Shown here piece after piece: positions 7,537 through 18,481 of a stretch of DNA of 60,002 bases. The stretch is from Streptomyces sp. NRRL F-5630 (GTDB taxonomy: Bacteria > Actinomycetota > Actinomycetes > Streptomycetales > Streptomycetaceae): positions 1-60,002 of the forward strand of contig NZ_JOGO01000035.1 in NCBI RefSeq assembly GCF_000719475.1. The letters are read 5' to 3'. The notes under the pieces are model-generated. The model saw only the letters and a list, made by a program, of their open reading frames with translations. It was not told the DNA's origin and did no database searches. The position numbers and the translations under genes were made by a program. Each line of letters opens with the position of its first letter. The stretch's first letter is position 1.

Positions 7537-8727
7537 TCAGGGGCGTCCCGCGCCCGTTCCCCCGCTCCTGGAGGCCGTGTTGCCCGCTCCCTGCGGTGCC
7601 AGGAGCCACCGCGCCGAGGGGCTGGTCAGGGGGCAGACCAGGCGGCGGACCGGGGGTGAGGCGAGGAGGGCCGTGAGCAGGACGCCCGCCAGGAGGAGGG
7701 CGATCAGCTCCGGCGTCGTGTCCGCGCGGGCGATCAGGCCCTTCTCGCGCAGCGGCATGATGATCAGGGGGTGCAGGAGGTAGACCGTGAAGCCGCCCGC
7801 CCCGAGCGCCGAGATCAGCGGCAGGCGGCGCTTCGGGATCAGGCGCAGCAGGCACAGGATGAGGAACGCCGCCACCGCCAGGACCGCCAGTCGCACGAGC
7901 CAGGCGCCCTCCAGGCCCAGCGGGGTGTCCGCCTCGTACGGGTGCCGCATCGACAGCCACGTACCGGGGACGTCGCGGTGCCAGCGCCAGGCCGCGAGGG
8001 CCGCGCCGACGACACCGGCGACCGCGACCGGCAGACTCCAGCGGCTCTCCAGCCACTCCCGGCCCGCCCCTTGGCCGAGGCGCCAGCCGAGCCAGAAGAG
8101 CGGCAGGTAGACCAGTGTCCGGCTCGCCGAGAACAGGAGCCCGAACTCCTCCACGTACCCGAGCCCGGCCGCCACCGCCGTCGTCACGAGCAGCGGGTGC
8201 CGCAACTGCGCCACCAGCGGCAGCAGCAGCCGCCAGCAGAACAGCGACATGAGGAACCACAGCGTCCACGGGAGCTGGGCGAGGTGGAGCGTGAAGGGCC
8301 CGCCGAGCGCGTACGACTCCAGCGAGAACAGCAGGCTGAACGTGAGCGCGGGCAGCGCGATGGTGCGCAGCAGGTCGCGCAGGCGGCGGGGGTCGAGCGG
8401 GCTCGCGCTGCTGAACACCCCGGCGAGCATGACGAAGGCGGGCACGCGGAAGGCCCACGCGGCGACGTTGAAGGCGTGCAGCGCCTCGTGCCGGCTCATG
8501 ATGCTGCCGATCGTGTGCAGCACCACGATGAGCGTCGCCGCGACGAAGCGCGTGTTGTCGAACCACGGGTCGCGGGCCTTGGCACGCGCGGGAGGCGGTC
8601 CGGGCGCGGGAGCCCCGGCAGGGACAGGCACGGGCGCGGGGGAGTCGGGTACGGGCGCGGGAGCCGACCCGGCGGCGGGGTCCGCCGTGGGGGCGGGTGC
8701 GGCGCGGCCCGGTGCGGCGCTCTTCAT
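7537..8727 (-). CDS. Acyltransferase 3 family membrane protein
   Basis: A 396-residue integral membrane acyltransferase (acyltransferase-3/OafA-like, related to fucose 4-O-acetylase). After a ~50-residue Pro/Ala-rich cytoplasmic tail comes the hallmark FDNTRFVAATLIVVLHTIG, containing the conserved R and the catalytic-type His. About ten transmembrane helices follow, ending ITVYLLHPL-like (FTVYLLHPLIIMPL). Such enzymes O-acylate sugars, peptidoglycan-linked polymers or antibiotics. The ATG at 8727 has GGAGA at good distance; an upstream in-frame ATG at 8772 lacks one. The downstream ABC-type genes are on the same strand but separated by 136 bases, so co-transcription is uncertain. Confidence 0.85.
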   Translation of the reverse strand: MKSAAPGRAAPAPTADPAAGSAPAPVPDSPAPVPVPAGAPAPGPPPARAKARDPWFDNTRFVAATLIVVLHTIGSIMSRHEALHAFNVAAWAFRVPAFVMLAGVFSSASPLDPRRLRDLLRTIALPALTFSLLFSLESYALGGPFTLHLAQLPWTLWFLMSLFCWRLLLPLVAQLRHPLLVTTAVAAGLGYVEEFGLLFSASRTLVYLPLFWLGWRLGQGAGREWLESRWSLPVAVAGVVGAALAAWRWHRDVPGTWLSMRHPYEADTPLGLEGAWLVRLAVLAVAAFLILCLLRLIPKRRLPLISALGAGGFTVYLLHPLIIMPLREKGLIARADTTPELIALLLAGVLLTALLASPPVRRLVCPLTSPSARWLLAPQGAGNTASRSGGTGAGRP

Positions 8728-8863
8728 CGTGGCGGTCTCCTGCGGCCCGGGGTGGCGGCGGGGTGCGGCCACCGGAAGGGGACACCTTGCCGACGGCCGG
8801 GGAGCGCCCGGTGAGGAGTGGCGGGGGTACGAGTGAACTTCCGGTGTCCGCGCGGGGGTTCCC

Positions 8864-9907
8864 TCAGGTCGTGATGTCCTTCGTCCCGAGCCGCGCCCAC
8901 GCCAGCGAGCCGAAGACGGCCACGTAGACGGCCTGGAGGCCCAGATTCTTCACGACGTCGTCCCACAGCAGCGGGTCGCGGACGAGGTCGGCGAAGGCGA
9001 GCCAGTGGTGCGAGAAGAAGTACGGCTGGAGCGCGGAGAGTTGCGGGATCACGTCGAGGATCTGGACCGTGATGACGAGCCCGACCGTCGTGGCCATCGC
9101 CGCGATGCCGCTGTTCGTCAGCGTCGAGACGAACAGGCCGAGTGCCGCGAGGCCGAGCAGCGAGGCCGCCACGACGAGCGCGATGAGCAGCGCGCGTCCC
9201 ACCCCCTCACCGAAACCGATGCGCGTGCCGGAGATCGTCGTGAGGTCACCGGCCGGGAAGAGCGCGAGCCCGGTGAGGAGCGCGGCGAGCGTCACGACGG
9301 CGGTCGCCGCCGCGCAGAACACGGCGACGGCACCGTACTTCGTGAGGAGGAGCCGCGTCCGTCCGGCGGGCGCGACGAGCAGGTACCGCAGGGTCCCCGC
9401 GCCCGCCTCGCCCGCGATCGCGTCGCCCGCGACGACCCCGACCGCCATCGGCAGGAAGACGGGCAGGGTCGCGGCGAGCGCGGTGAAGACCAGGAAGAGG
9501 CCGTTGTTGGTGATCTGCGAGGCGAACGCCGGTCCGCCCCCGCCGTGGGCGTCCAGTCCGCCCCCGCCGCCCGTCTCGATGCGCACGGCGATCCCGATGA
9601 GCACGGGGATCGCGGCGAGCACCCCGAGCAGGGCGAGCGTGCGCCCCCGCCGGAAGGTCGTCCGCACCTCGTCGGCGAGCAGCCCGGCGCCGGGGAGGGA
9701 CCAGGCGCGGGAGGCGGCGGCGGGCGCCCCGGCGACGGAGCGGGGCGCCGTACCGGACGCGGCACGGGGCGCGCCGCCCGGCCCGGCGGCCGGGCTCCCC
9801 GCTCCCGCGCCGTCCCGGCCCCCGGTGGTCTCCGCGCTCCCCCGGCCCCCGGTGGTCCGCTCGCTTCCCCGGTCCCCGGTGGCCGTCGGCCGTTCAGCGT
9901 CCGCCAT
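8864..9907 (-). CDS. ABC-2 type transporter permease
   Basis: A 347-residue permease with six hydrophobic helices after a ~70-residue Gly/Ala/Thr-rich N-terminal tail. The first helix follows RRGRTLALLGVLAAIPVLIG and is separated by a Gly-rich external loop from the rest. The pattern GVVAGDAIAGEAGAGTLRYLL is typical of ABC-2/BcrB-like permeases. Its start overlaps the end of the ATPase gene by 14 bases, so the two form a transporter. The cargo is unknown: antibiotic, lipid or peptide efflux are all possible. Confidence 0.85.
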   Translation of the reverse strand: MADAERPTATGDRGSERTTGGRGSAETTGGRDGAGAGSPAAGPGGAPRAASGTAPRSVAGAPAAASRAWSLPGAGLLADEVRTTFRRGRTLALLGVLAAIPVLIGIAVRIETGGGGGLDAHGGGGPAFASQITNNGLFLVFTALAATLPVFLPMAVGVVAGDAIAGEAGAGTLRYLLVAPAGRTRLLLTKYGAVAVFCAAATAVVTLAALLTGLALFPAGDLTTISGTRIGFGEGVGRALLIALVVAASLLGLAALGLFVSTLTNSGIAAMATTVGLVITVQILDVIPQLSALQPYFFSHHWLAFADLVRDPLLWDDVVKNLGLQAVYVAVFGSLAWARLGTKDITT

Positions 9908-11012
9908 CGAAGCCCTCGCCCGTCAGTTCCACGAACCTCTCCTCCAGGGTCATCGCGTCCGTTCCGAAAGCCCGCACCCGCACTCCCGCGCCGACCAGCG
10001 CCGCGTTGAGCGCGGCCGGGTCGAGCCCGGCGGGCGGCTCGCCGCTCAGCCGCCCGGGCCCGTCGGCGCGTACGTCCGCGAGGCCGTGCGCCGTCAGGAC
10101 CCGTACCGCCTCCGCCGTGTCCGGCGTCGTCACCGTGACGCGGGCCGCGCGCGCCGCGAGGAGGTCCGCGACCGTGCCCTGGGCGCGCAGGCGGCCCGCC
10201 GCCATGACGGCGACGTGGTCGCAGACCTGCTCGATCTCGTCCAGCAGGTGCGAGGAGAGGAAGACCGTCGTGCCCTCGGCGGCGAGCGAGCGGACGAGGG
10301 CCCGGATCTCGCGCATCCCCTGCGGGTCGAGGCCGTTGGTCGGCTCGTCGAGAACGAGGAGGCGGCGGGGGCGCAGCAGCGCGGCGGCGAGGCCGAGGCG
10401 CTGCTTCATGCCGAGCGAGTACGTACGGGCCTTGCGGTGCGCGGCGGGGGCGAGCCCGACGCGGTCCAGGGCCTCGGTGACGCGACGCTCGCGGTCGGCG
10501 CGGGAGGCGGTGGGGTCGGCGGCGTCGAGGCGGCGCAGGTTGTCGCGGCCCGAGAGGAAGCCGTAGAGGGCGGGGCCCTCGATGAGCGCGCCGACGTGCG
10601 GCAGCACGTGCCGCTCGGCGCCCGGCATCGCGCCGCCGAGCACGCGCGCGCGGCCCGCGCTCGGCGAGACGAGCCCGAGGAGCATCCGGATCGTCGTCGT
10701 CTTCCCCGAGCCGTTGGGCCCGAGGAAGCCGAAGACGCTGCCCTCGGGCACCCGCAGGTCGAGACCGTCCACGGCGAGGCGGTCGCCCGGGTACCGCTTG
10801 GTCAGCCCCTCCGTCTCGATGACGAGGGGGGCGCCGGGGCCGAGCGGCGCGCGGGCGGGGCCCACCGCCGGAGCGGCGGCGACCGCCCCGGCCCCGTCCG
10901 CCGTATCGGCCGCGTCCGACGTCCCGGCCGCGCTCGCCGTGTCGGCCGCGCTCGCCGCCCCGGCCCCGTCCGCCGCTCCGGTCTCCGCCGCTTCCGTCGG
11001 TCGTGCGCTCAC
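9894..11012 (-). CDS. ABC transporter ATP-binding protein
   Basis: A 372-residue ATPase of the drug/bacitracin-exporter (CcmA/BcrA) class. Walker A GPNGSGKTT lies at about 98-106, the signature YSLGMKQRLGLAAALL in mid-domain, and Walker B LLVLDEPTNGLDPQG after it, with the switch SSHLLDEIEQVCD. The first 60 residues are an Ala/Asp/Thr-rich low-complexity extension not found in typical members. The ATG overlaps the stop of the LolA-like gene (11009-11012) and the end overlaps the permease start, so the three genes are translationally coupled. Confidence 0.9.
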   Translation of the reverse strand: MSARPTEAAETGAADGAGAASAADTASAAGTSDAADTADGAGAVAAAPAVGPARAPLGPGAPLVIETEGLTKRYPGDRLAVDGLDLRVPEGSVFGFLGPNGSGKTTTIRMLLGLVSPSAGRARVLGGAMPGAERHVLPHVGALIEGPALYGFLSGRDNLRRLDAADPTASRADRERRVTEALDRVGLAPAAHRKARTYSLGMKQRLGLAAALLRPRRLLVLDEPTNGLDPQGMREIRALVRSLAAEGTTVFLSSHLLDEIEQVCDHVAVMAAGRLRAQGTVADLLAARAARVTVTTPDTAEAVRVLTAHGLADVRADGPGRLSGEPPAGLDPAALNAALVGAGVRVRAFGTDAMTLEERFVELTGEGFDGGR

Positions 11013-12226
11013 TTCTCCGACTCTGCCGCCTTCACGAGGGTGTCCTTCGTCACCGCGCCCGCGTAGACGTGGCCGTCCTCCGTGAGGAGGACGTTGACGA
11101 GGCGCGTGGAGAAGAGGCGGCCGGTGCCGAAGGAGCCCTTGACCTCCTTGGCGAAGCTGTCCAGGAGCTGCCCCGCCTGGCCGCCGCCCGCCTTCGGCGC
11201 GGCGAGGCCGCCCGCCCCGGCGGGGAGGTCCAGGCGCGCGACGGTGGTCCAGCCCTCGCCGTACGTACGGGACCCGGCGAGCGCGTCCTTGAGGGCGTCC
11301 GGGCCGGGCGCGGCCTGCCGCTCGGCGCGCGGCTGCTTCTTCGGCTCGGTGATCTCGGTGCCCTTGGGCGGGGTGAAGGAGAAGGTCTTCGCCTCGGGGG
11401 CGGTGAAGCTGACCTTCGTGAACCCGGCCTCGATCACCGGCTTTCCGCCCTCGCGCGCGGTGAGCGTGGCCCGCAGCGGGGTCCCGGTCTTCGCGTCGAC
11501 CAGGATGCGTACCGCCTCGACCGTCGAGCCGGACTGCTTCGGCGCGATGACGAGCTGGTAGGCGTCCCGGCCCGCGACGTGCGCGGTGCCGTCCGCGCGG
11601 ACCGAGGTGTGTGCCCGGGCCGCCGCCTTGAGGGCCTGGTCGGCGAGCTCCTGCGGCGTGAGGGCCGTGTACGGGGACCGCTCCCCGTGCTGCCGCCCCC
11701 GCGGGACGTCGAGGCGGACGGCCTTGTCGCTCGCGCTGTCGTAGGCCCAGGCGCGCGCGCCGTCGCGGATGACGCTGTACTCGGCCGCGTCCTCCAGGAT
11801 CGAGAGGCGCTGGCGCTCGGGGCCGTCGGCAGCCAGGCGCAGCGTGTGCGTGCCGCTCGCCAGCTCGGTCAGCTTGGCCCGCGGGTCGGGGTCGTCGCCG
11901 CCGCTGCCCTTCGCGGCCCCGCCGAGGCCGCCGAGGGCCGCGCTGTCGAGGCCGGGCAGGCCCAGGTCCGTACTGACGCGCACCGTGCCGGAGAAGTGCT
12001 CCTCGTGGGCGCCCGCGAGCTTCGCCACGAGCTGGTGCGCCGTCAGCTCGGGCAGGTCGGGGTCGCCGCTGTCCGCGAGGGCGGGCACGAGGCCCACCGT
12101 GAGCGCGGTCACGCCCACCACCGCCGCCGGGACCGCGTACCGGGCCGCCTTGCGGCGCGCCGCCCCGTACCGGGTGTCCGCCGGGCGCTCGTCCTCCGGC
12201 CGCCTGTCTTCCGCGTGTGCCGTCAT
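11009..12226 (-). CDS. LolA-like/DUF2092 secreted or membrane-anchored protein
   Basis: A 405-residue protein with one N-terminal hydrophobic segment (about residues 32-52: YAVPAAVVGVTALTVGLVPA) and an extracellular beta-rich domain. The domain resembles the LolA/outer-membrane-lipoprotein-carrier-like fold of Streptomyces proteins annotated as LolA or DUF2092 (LTAHQLVAKLAGAHEEHFSG at its start; AVRILVDAKTGTPLR later). The ATG at 12226 has GGAGG 8 bases upstream. It is first in a coupled operon with an ABC ATPase and permease, suggesting the trio handles a lipid-like or hydrophobic ligand at the membrane. Since Gram-positives lack LolCDE targets, that role is inference. Confidence 0.75.
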   Translation of the reverse strand: MTAHAEDRRPEDERPADTRYGAARRKAARYAVPAAVVGVTALTVGLVPALADSGDPDLPELTAHQLVAKLAGAHEEHFSGTVRVSTDLGLPGLDSAALGGLGGAAKGSGGDDPDPRAKLTELASGTHTLRLAADGPERQRLSILEDAAEYSVIRDGARAWAYDSASDKAVRLDVPRGRQHGERSPYTALTPQELADQALKAAARAHTSVRADGTAHVAGRDAYQLVIAPKQSGSTVEAVRILVDAKTGTPLRATLTAREGGKPVIEAGFTKVSFTAPEAKTFSFTPPKGTEITEPKKQPRAERQAAPGPDALKDALAGSRTYGEGWTTVARLDLPAGAGGLAAPKAGGGQAGQLLDSFAKEVKGSFGTGRLFSTRLVNVLLTEDGHVYAGAVTKDTLVKAAESEK

Positions 12227-12395
12227 CCCTGCCACCTCCGTCGCCATTCTCCCCCCGAGGGGGTGCCCGCAGGAGCGGTCGGTATCCATCACACCAGAGC
12301 GAGGGCGGCAGGGCGTCAGTCCTGGGGACCGAAGCGGCGTACCCCTCTGGGATGACGGGCTCGGGGTCGTCCCCTACGACGTGGGGTGGAGCGGG

Positions 12396-13406
12396 TCATC
12401 CCACGCGGTGGACGACCGCGTCGCAGAGGTCGGCCAGGGAGGTGCGGGCCGGGGTGTCGGGGAGGGCCTGGAGGGTGGCGCGGGCGTCGTGGGCGTAGCG
12501 GGCCGCGTCCTCGCTGGCCTGGGCGAGCGCGGGGTGGGCGCGCATGAGGGCCACCGCCTCGGCGAGCTTCGCGTCCTCGGTGAGGTCGCCGCGCAGGAGC
12601 GTGTCGAGTGCGACGTCCTCCGCCAGACCGAGCCGCGCGACGCGCTCCCGCAGCCGCAGCACGGGCAGCGTCGCGATGCCCTCGCGCAGGTCGGTGCCGG
12701 GCGTCTTGCCGGACTCGTAGCTGTCCGAGGCGATGTCGAGCACGTCGTCGGCGAGCTGGAAGGCGACGCCGAGCCGCTCCCCGTACTGCGCCAGGACCTC
12801 CACGACCTCGCTGCCCGCGCCGGACATCATCGCGCCGTACCGCGTCGCGACGGCGACGAGGGAGCCGGTCTTGCCGCTGAGCACGTCGAGGTAGTGGTCG
12901 ACCGGGTCGCGGCCGTCCTGCGGCCCCGCGGTCTCCAGGATCTGGCCCGTGACGAGCCGCTCGAACGCCTCGGCCTGGATGCGTACCGCCTCGGGGCCGA
13001 GACCCGCGAGGATCTGCGAGGCCCGCGAGAAGAGGAAGTCGCCCGTGAGGACGGCGACGGAGTTGTCCCAGCGGGCGTTGGCGCTCTCCACGCCGCGCCG
13101 CACGGCCGCCTCGTCCATCACGTCGTCGTGGTACAGGGTCGCGAGATGGGTCAGCTCCACGACGACCGCCGAGGGGACGATGCCCGGGGCCTCCGGGTCG
13201 CCGAACTGCGCCGCGAGCATCACCAGGAGCGGCCGGAACCGCTTGCCCCCGGCGAGGACGAGGTGCTGGGCCGCCTCGGTGATGAAGGGCACCCCGCTCT
13301 TGGTCGCGTCCAGCAAGCCTTCCTCGACAGCCGTCAACCCGGCCTGGACATCGGCTTCGAGAGCCTGGTCCCGCACGCTCAGCCCAAAGGGCCCGACGAC
13401 GGTCAC
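12396..13406 (-). CDS. Long-chain polyprenyl diphosphate synthase
   Basis: A 336-residue trans-prenyltransferase that condenses isopentenyl diphosphate onto allylic diphosphates. The first aspartate-rich motif DDVMD is at 94-98 in LYHDDVMDEA and the second, DDVLD, at 220-224 in QLADDVLDIASD. GGKRFRP binds substrate, and Leu91/Tyr92 precede the first motif. The medium/long-chain type and the closeness to nuo and other quinone genes point to the side chain of menaquinone (hepta- to nonaprenyl). The start is GTG at 13406 with GGAG 8 bases upstream. Gene symbols vary (grcC/hepT/ispB), so none is given. Confidence 0.9.
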   Translation of the reverse strand: MTVVGPFGLSVRDQALEADVQAGLTAVEEGLLDATKSGVPFITEAAQHLVLAGGKRFRPLLVMLAAQFGDPEAPGIVPSAVVVELTHLATLYHDDVMDEAAVRRGVESANARWDNSVAVLTGDFLFSRASQILAGLGPEAVRIQAEAFERLVTGQILETAGPQDGRDPVDHYLDVLSGKTGSLVAVATRYGAMMSGAGSEVVEVLAQYGERLGVAFQLADDVLDIASDSYESGKTPGTDLREGIATLPVLRLRERVARLGLAEDVALDTLLRGDLTEDAKLAEAVALMRAHPALAQASEDAARYAHDARATLQALPDTPARTSLADLCDAVVHRVG

Positions 13407-13725
13407 GAAGGGTTCTCCTGTCTGCTGACGATCACACGGTGTGTCGATGTGTCGCTGCTGCCTCTCAAGGCAGCGTATCCGGTCCCCTTTCGATCACGGA
13501 GAGCGCCTGCCCGACCAGCACAGGCGGTATGCGACCGACGCCGGTATGTTCGTGATCAACTCATATGAGCCGAAAGCGTTCCGTACCCACGCGGACCCCC
13601 GCGGATCGCCCGGGCTTCCCGCGCGGGACGGCTGTCGAGCCTATCCGCCCGCGGCCCCCTCCCGTCCGTACCCCCGTACGGGTCCCCCACCCCCCGCCCG
13701 GGTGAGCCCGGGACCCCCGCCCACC
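13407..13725. other. Intergenic region upstream of the prenyl synthase gene
   Basis: About 320 bases between two minus-strand genes. It holds the prenyl synthase leader and ribosome binding site (GGAG near 13415-13418) and, near 13550-13570, a relatively AT-rich patch that could hold its promoter. No gene was seen. Confidence 0.4.
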
Positions 13726-14538
13726 TCACGCCCCGTACAGCCGCTCAAGGACCACCGCGACCCCGTCCTCGGTGTTGAGAAGCGTCACCTCGTCGGCGAC
13801 CGCGAGCAGCTCCGCGTGCGCGTTCGCCATCGCGACGCCGTGCCGCGCCCAGCCGAACATGGGGATGTCGTTCGGCATGTCGCCGAAGGCGATCGTGTCG
13901 GCACCCGTGCGCCCGAGCAGCTCCGCGGCCCGTTCGAGCCCGTACGCCTTCGAGAGCCCCGGCGGCTGGAGCTCGACGGCCCCGGGACCGGCCATCACGA
14001 CGTTCACGAGGTCCCCGACGACCGCCCGCGCGACCTCCGCGAGCGCGTCCTCGGTGAGCCCCTCCGCCATCAGGAGCACCTTGCAGATCGGCCGCGACCA
14101 CAACTCGGCGCGGCGCCGCACCCGCAGGGAGGGCAATGTGGGCGGCGGGGTGACGAAGCCGGGCTCCATGAGCATGAGACCGTCGCTGCCGTCCTGGTTG
14201 ACGCCCGCGTACACCTGCCCCAGCTCCGCCTCGATCTTGCCGAGCGCCGTCTCGGCCAGCTCGCGCTCCATGCGCACGGAGTGCACGAGGCGCCCCGAGT
14301 CCGCGTCGTAGATCTGCGCGCCCTGGGCGCACACGGCGAGCCCCCGGTAGCCGATCGCGTGCAGGAGGGCGTGGGTCTGGGGGGCGGGACGGCCCGTCAC
14401 GACGATGTGCCGGGCGCCCGCGCGACCGGCCCGCGCGAGCGCGGCTCTCGTGCGCGCGGTGACCGTGTCCCGCTGGTCCCGCAGGAGGGTGCCGTCCAGA
14501 TCGGTGGCGACGAGGGAGTAGGGGGACGCTGCGGCCAT
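13726..14538 (-). CDS. Cof-type HAD-IIB phosphatase
   Basis: A 270-residue hydrolase of the Cof/HAD-IIB class. Motif I is VATDLDGTLLRD with both aspartates, motif II IVVTGR, motif III the Lys in GLSKAYGLE, and motif IV IAFGDMPNDIPMF. A large C2-type cap lies between motifs II and III. Members dephosphorylate sugar phosphates, flavin intermediates or phosphorylated cofactors. The ATG at 14538 gives the standard N-terminus four residues before the conserved strand; upstream in-frame starts add unconserved sequence. Monocistronic, minus strand. Confidence 0.88.
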   Translation of the reverse strand: MAAASPYSLVATDLDGTLLRDQRDTVTARTRAALARAGRAGARHIVVTGRPAPQTHALLHAIGYRGLAVCAQGAQIYDADSGRLVHSVRMERELAETALGKIEAELGQVYAGVNQDGSDGLMLMEPGFVTPPPTLPSLRVRRRAELWSRPICKVLLMAEGLTEDALAEVARAVVGDLVNVVMAGPGAVELQPPGLSKAYGLERAAELLGRTGADTIAFGDMPNDIPMFGWARHGVAMANAHAELLAVADEVTLLNTEDGVAVVLERLYGA

Positions 14539-15409
14539 GCGGCACAGGATAGGGACGGGACGGGGGTGACGGGAGAAGCGTGCCGAATGTGACGGGGGCA
14601 TGAGCACCTCCCGCCGAGCGGCGCGGTGTCCCGCAGGAGCCGGACCCGGACCGACCCGGTGCGCGGCGTGCGGGGGCGGGGTCGGGCGGCGGGGACGCGT
14701 ACACCGTGCCACGGACGAAGCGCGGCAGAGTGCGTACGGGGCCGCCGCCGGAAGCCCTGTGCCGTACGGGCCGGGGCGCGCGGAGCGGAGTCCCGCGACG
14801 GGGCGGAGGGCGCGGCGCCCCGTGCCCGGCCTCGCGCCGAGGAAGCCGGAACGCCCCGGCGGCGGCGCGGCACACCGTCGCCACGCGACGTGACCGCCCC
14901 CGTACGGCCGTCCGGTCCCCCGCATTCTCACGCCGACTTCTTCGCCCTTCCGGGTGACACCCTCAACACCCCCTGCCGCACCGGCCGTCACCCTTCCCCG
15001 GCAGCGCGCACGGCCACCACGCGCCGAGCGGCCGAGGACCGGCGCTCGCCGAACTCGCGGGCCCCGGCGGGCTACGCCGCTTCGACGGCCCTCGCGAAGC
15101 GCCCGGCGAGGGCCGCGACGCCCGCGCACACCTCGTCACCGCCCCCGGCCCGGAAGCCGCACGGCACCCGGTGAGCCGTTCCCCCGCGTACACGGCGGGG
15201 TTGCGCCTGCTTCCGGCGAGCGGGGCCTGGAAGAGAGCGGCCCGCACCGGGGCCGGGGCGGCGGGGGCCCGGCAGGCGGCTGCTCGCCGGGGCGGCGGCA
15301 GCGGGACGTTTTCGGGCCGTCGCCGTACACGCGGCGGTCGATTGTCCGAGTCTCCTTCTACGGTGGGGCTCCCGGTCACTCGGGCCGGTCATCCGGAAGG
15401 GGAACGGGC
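14539..15409. other. Long intergenic region, possibly with a gene remnant
   Basis: 871 bases between divergent genes. No frame has convincing homology along its length. On the minus strand, just before a stop at 15072, the short stretch GGGDEVCAGVAALAGRFAR reads like a genuine protein C-terminus, but the frame upstream is arginine/proline-rich noise, so at most it is a decayed fragment. Near the right end GGAAGGGG precedes the hydrolase start. Confidence 0.35.
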
Positions 15410-16099
15410 GTGGACGTGGTGCTTGTCGGTGGGCTGTGGCTCGATGGTTCGGCGTGGGAGCGGGTGGTGCCGGAGCTGGCGGCGCTCGGGCACCGGCCGG
15501 TACCCGTGACACTGCCGGGGCAGGGGGACGGCAACGGCGCGGCCACGCTCGACGACCAGCTCGACTCCGTCCTCGCCGCCATGGACGCGGCGGAGGGGAA
15601 GGTCCTCGTCGTGGGGCACTCCGCCGCCTGCGGCCTCGCCTGGCTCGCCGCCGACCGGCGGCCCGAGCGGGTCGCGAAGCTCGCGCTGATCGGTGGGATG
15701 CCGGTCGCCGACGGCGAGCCGTACGCGGACTTCTTCGCGGTGCGGGACGGAGCGATGCCCTTCCCGGGCTGGGAACCCTTCGCCGGGCCCGAGTCCGACG
15801 ACCTCGGCGTGGAGGGCCGCCGCGCGCTCGCCGCCGCCGCGGTCCCCGTCCCGGAGGGCGTCGCGCGCGGCACGGTCCGCCTCACGGACGTCCGCCGCTA
15901 CGACATCCCCGTGCTCGTGGTCTGCCCCGAGTTCTCCCCGGCCCAGGCCCGCGAGTGGATCGCGGCCGGTGACGTCCCCGAACTCCCCTTGGCCAAGCAC
16001 CTCGACTACGCCGACATCGACGCGGGCCACTGGCCGATGTTCACCCAGCCCGCCGCCCTGGCCCGCGTACTGGCCGAGGCGGCGGACACGGCGGGCTGA
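15410..16099 (+). CDS. Alpha/beta fold hydrolase
   Basis: A 229-residue hydrolase. The nucleophile elbow is GHSAACG with Ser71, and the catalytic His lies near the end in DIDAGHWPMF. The early VGGLWLDGSAWERV forms the oxyanion strand-loop of the MhpC/haloperoxidase-like group. The GTG at 15410 is preceded by GGAAGGGG. Length and motif order are normal. Substrate unknown (ester, lactone or similar). It faces recQ convergently, with a hairpin cluster between them. Confidence 0.85.
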   Translation: MDVVLVGGLWLDGSAWERVVPELAALGHRPVPVTLPGQGDGNGAATLDDQLDSVLAAMDAAEGKVLVVGHSAACGLAWLAADRRPERVAKLALIGGMPVADGEPYADFFAVRDGAMPFPGWEPFAGPESDDLGVEGRRALAAAAVPVPEGVARGTVRLTDVRRYDIPVLVVCPEFSPAQAREWIAAGDVPELPLAKHLDYADIDAGHWPMFTQPAALARVLAEAADTAG

Positions 16100-16111
16100 G
16101 GGGGGCGGAGG

Positions 16112-16177
16112 GGGGAGGCCCGGGCAGGGCCCGGGAGCGGGGGCCGCAGGCCCGGCCCTCCGTAGGGCGGCCTCCCC
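16112..16177. terminator. Inverted repeat between convergent genes
   Basis: GGGGAGGCC (16112-16120) pairs with GGCCTCCCC (16169-16177), and further GC-rich palindromes (GGCCCGGG-type) lie inside. It sits 12 bases after the hydrolase stop and 15 bases before the recQ 3' end, fitting a bidirectional terminator. Confidence 0.55.
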
Positions 16178-16191
16178 GCCGCCCCGCGCCC

Positions 16192-18180
<1,989 letters not shown>

Positions 18181-18481
18181 CTCTCACGTCCCGCTCGTCC
18201 GCTCGTTCCTGTCCCGGCCACCATAGGCATAAGGGCGGACAGGTCGCGGAGGGTTGTCCACAGGCGACCGTCCGCAGTAGGACGGTATGCCTCAGCCCCT
18301 CCGGGCCCGGGCTTCGTCAGCCCCTCCGGGACCCCGGACGAAGGCGGGGAGAGAGCGGGGTGCGAGGCGGAGCCCCGCGAAGAGGAGCCCGGACCGAGCC
18401 CCACGACCACGGGGCCCACCGCTGAGCCCCACGCCAACGGGGCCCGGGGCTGAGCCCCGGGCCCCGCACGGCGGCGCGGCG
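18181..18481. other. Intergenic region with hairpins between recQ and nuoN
   Basis: About 300 bases. The left part is the recQ leader. The right two thirds carry paired GC-rich repeats: CTTCGTC/GACGAAG near 18313-18343, two GCCCC-N8-GGGGC units (near 18398-18442) and the large palindrome at 18439-18465. No gene was seen. Confidence 0.5.
18439..18465 (-). terminator. nuo operon terminator palindrome
   Basis: A perfect 27-base palindrome: 13-base arms (GGGGCCCGGGGCT and its complement) around a single central base at 18452. It lies 17 bases downstream of the nuoN stop codon on the minus strand and is the most stable hairpin I noticed in the window. It is preceded in the transcript's exit path by two smaller GCCCC/GGGGC hairpins. 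Confidence 0.75.
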
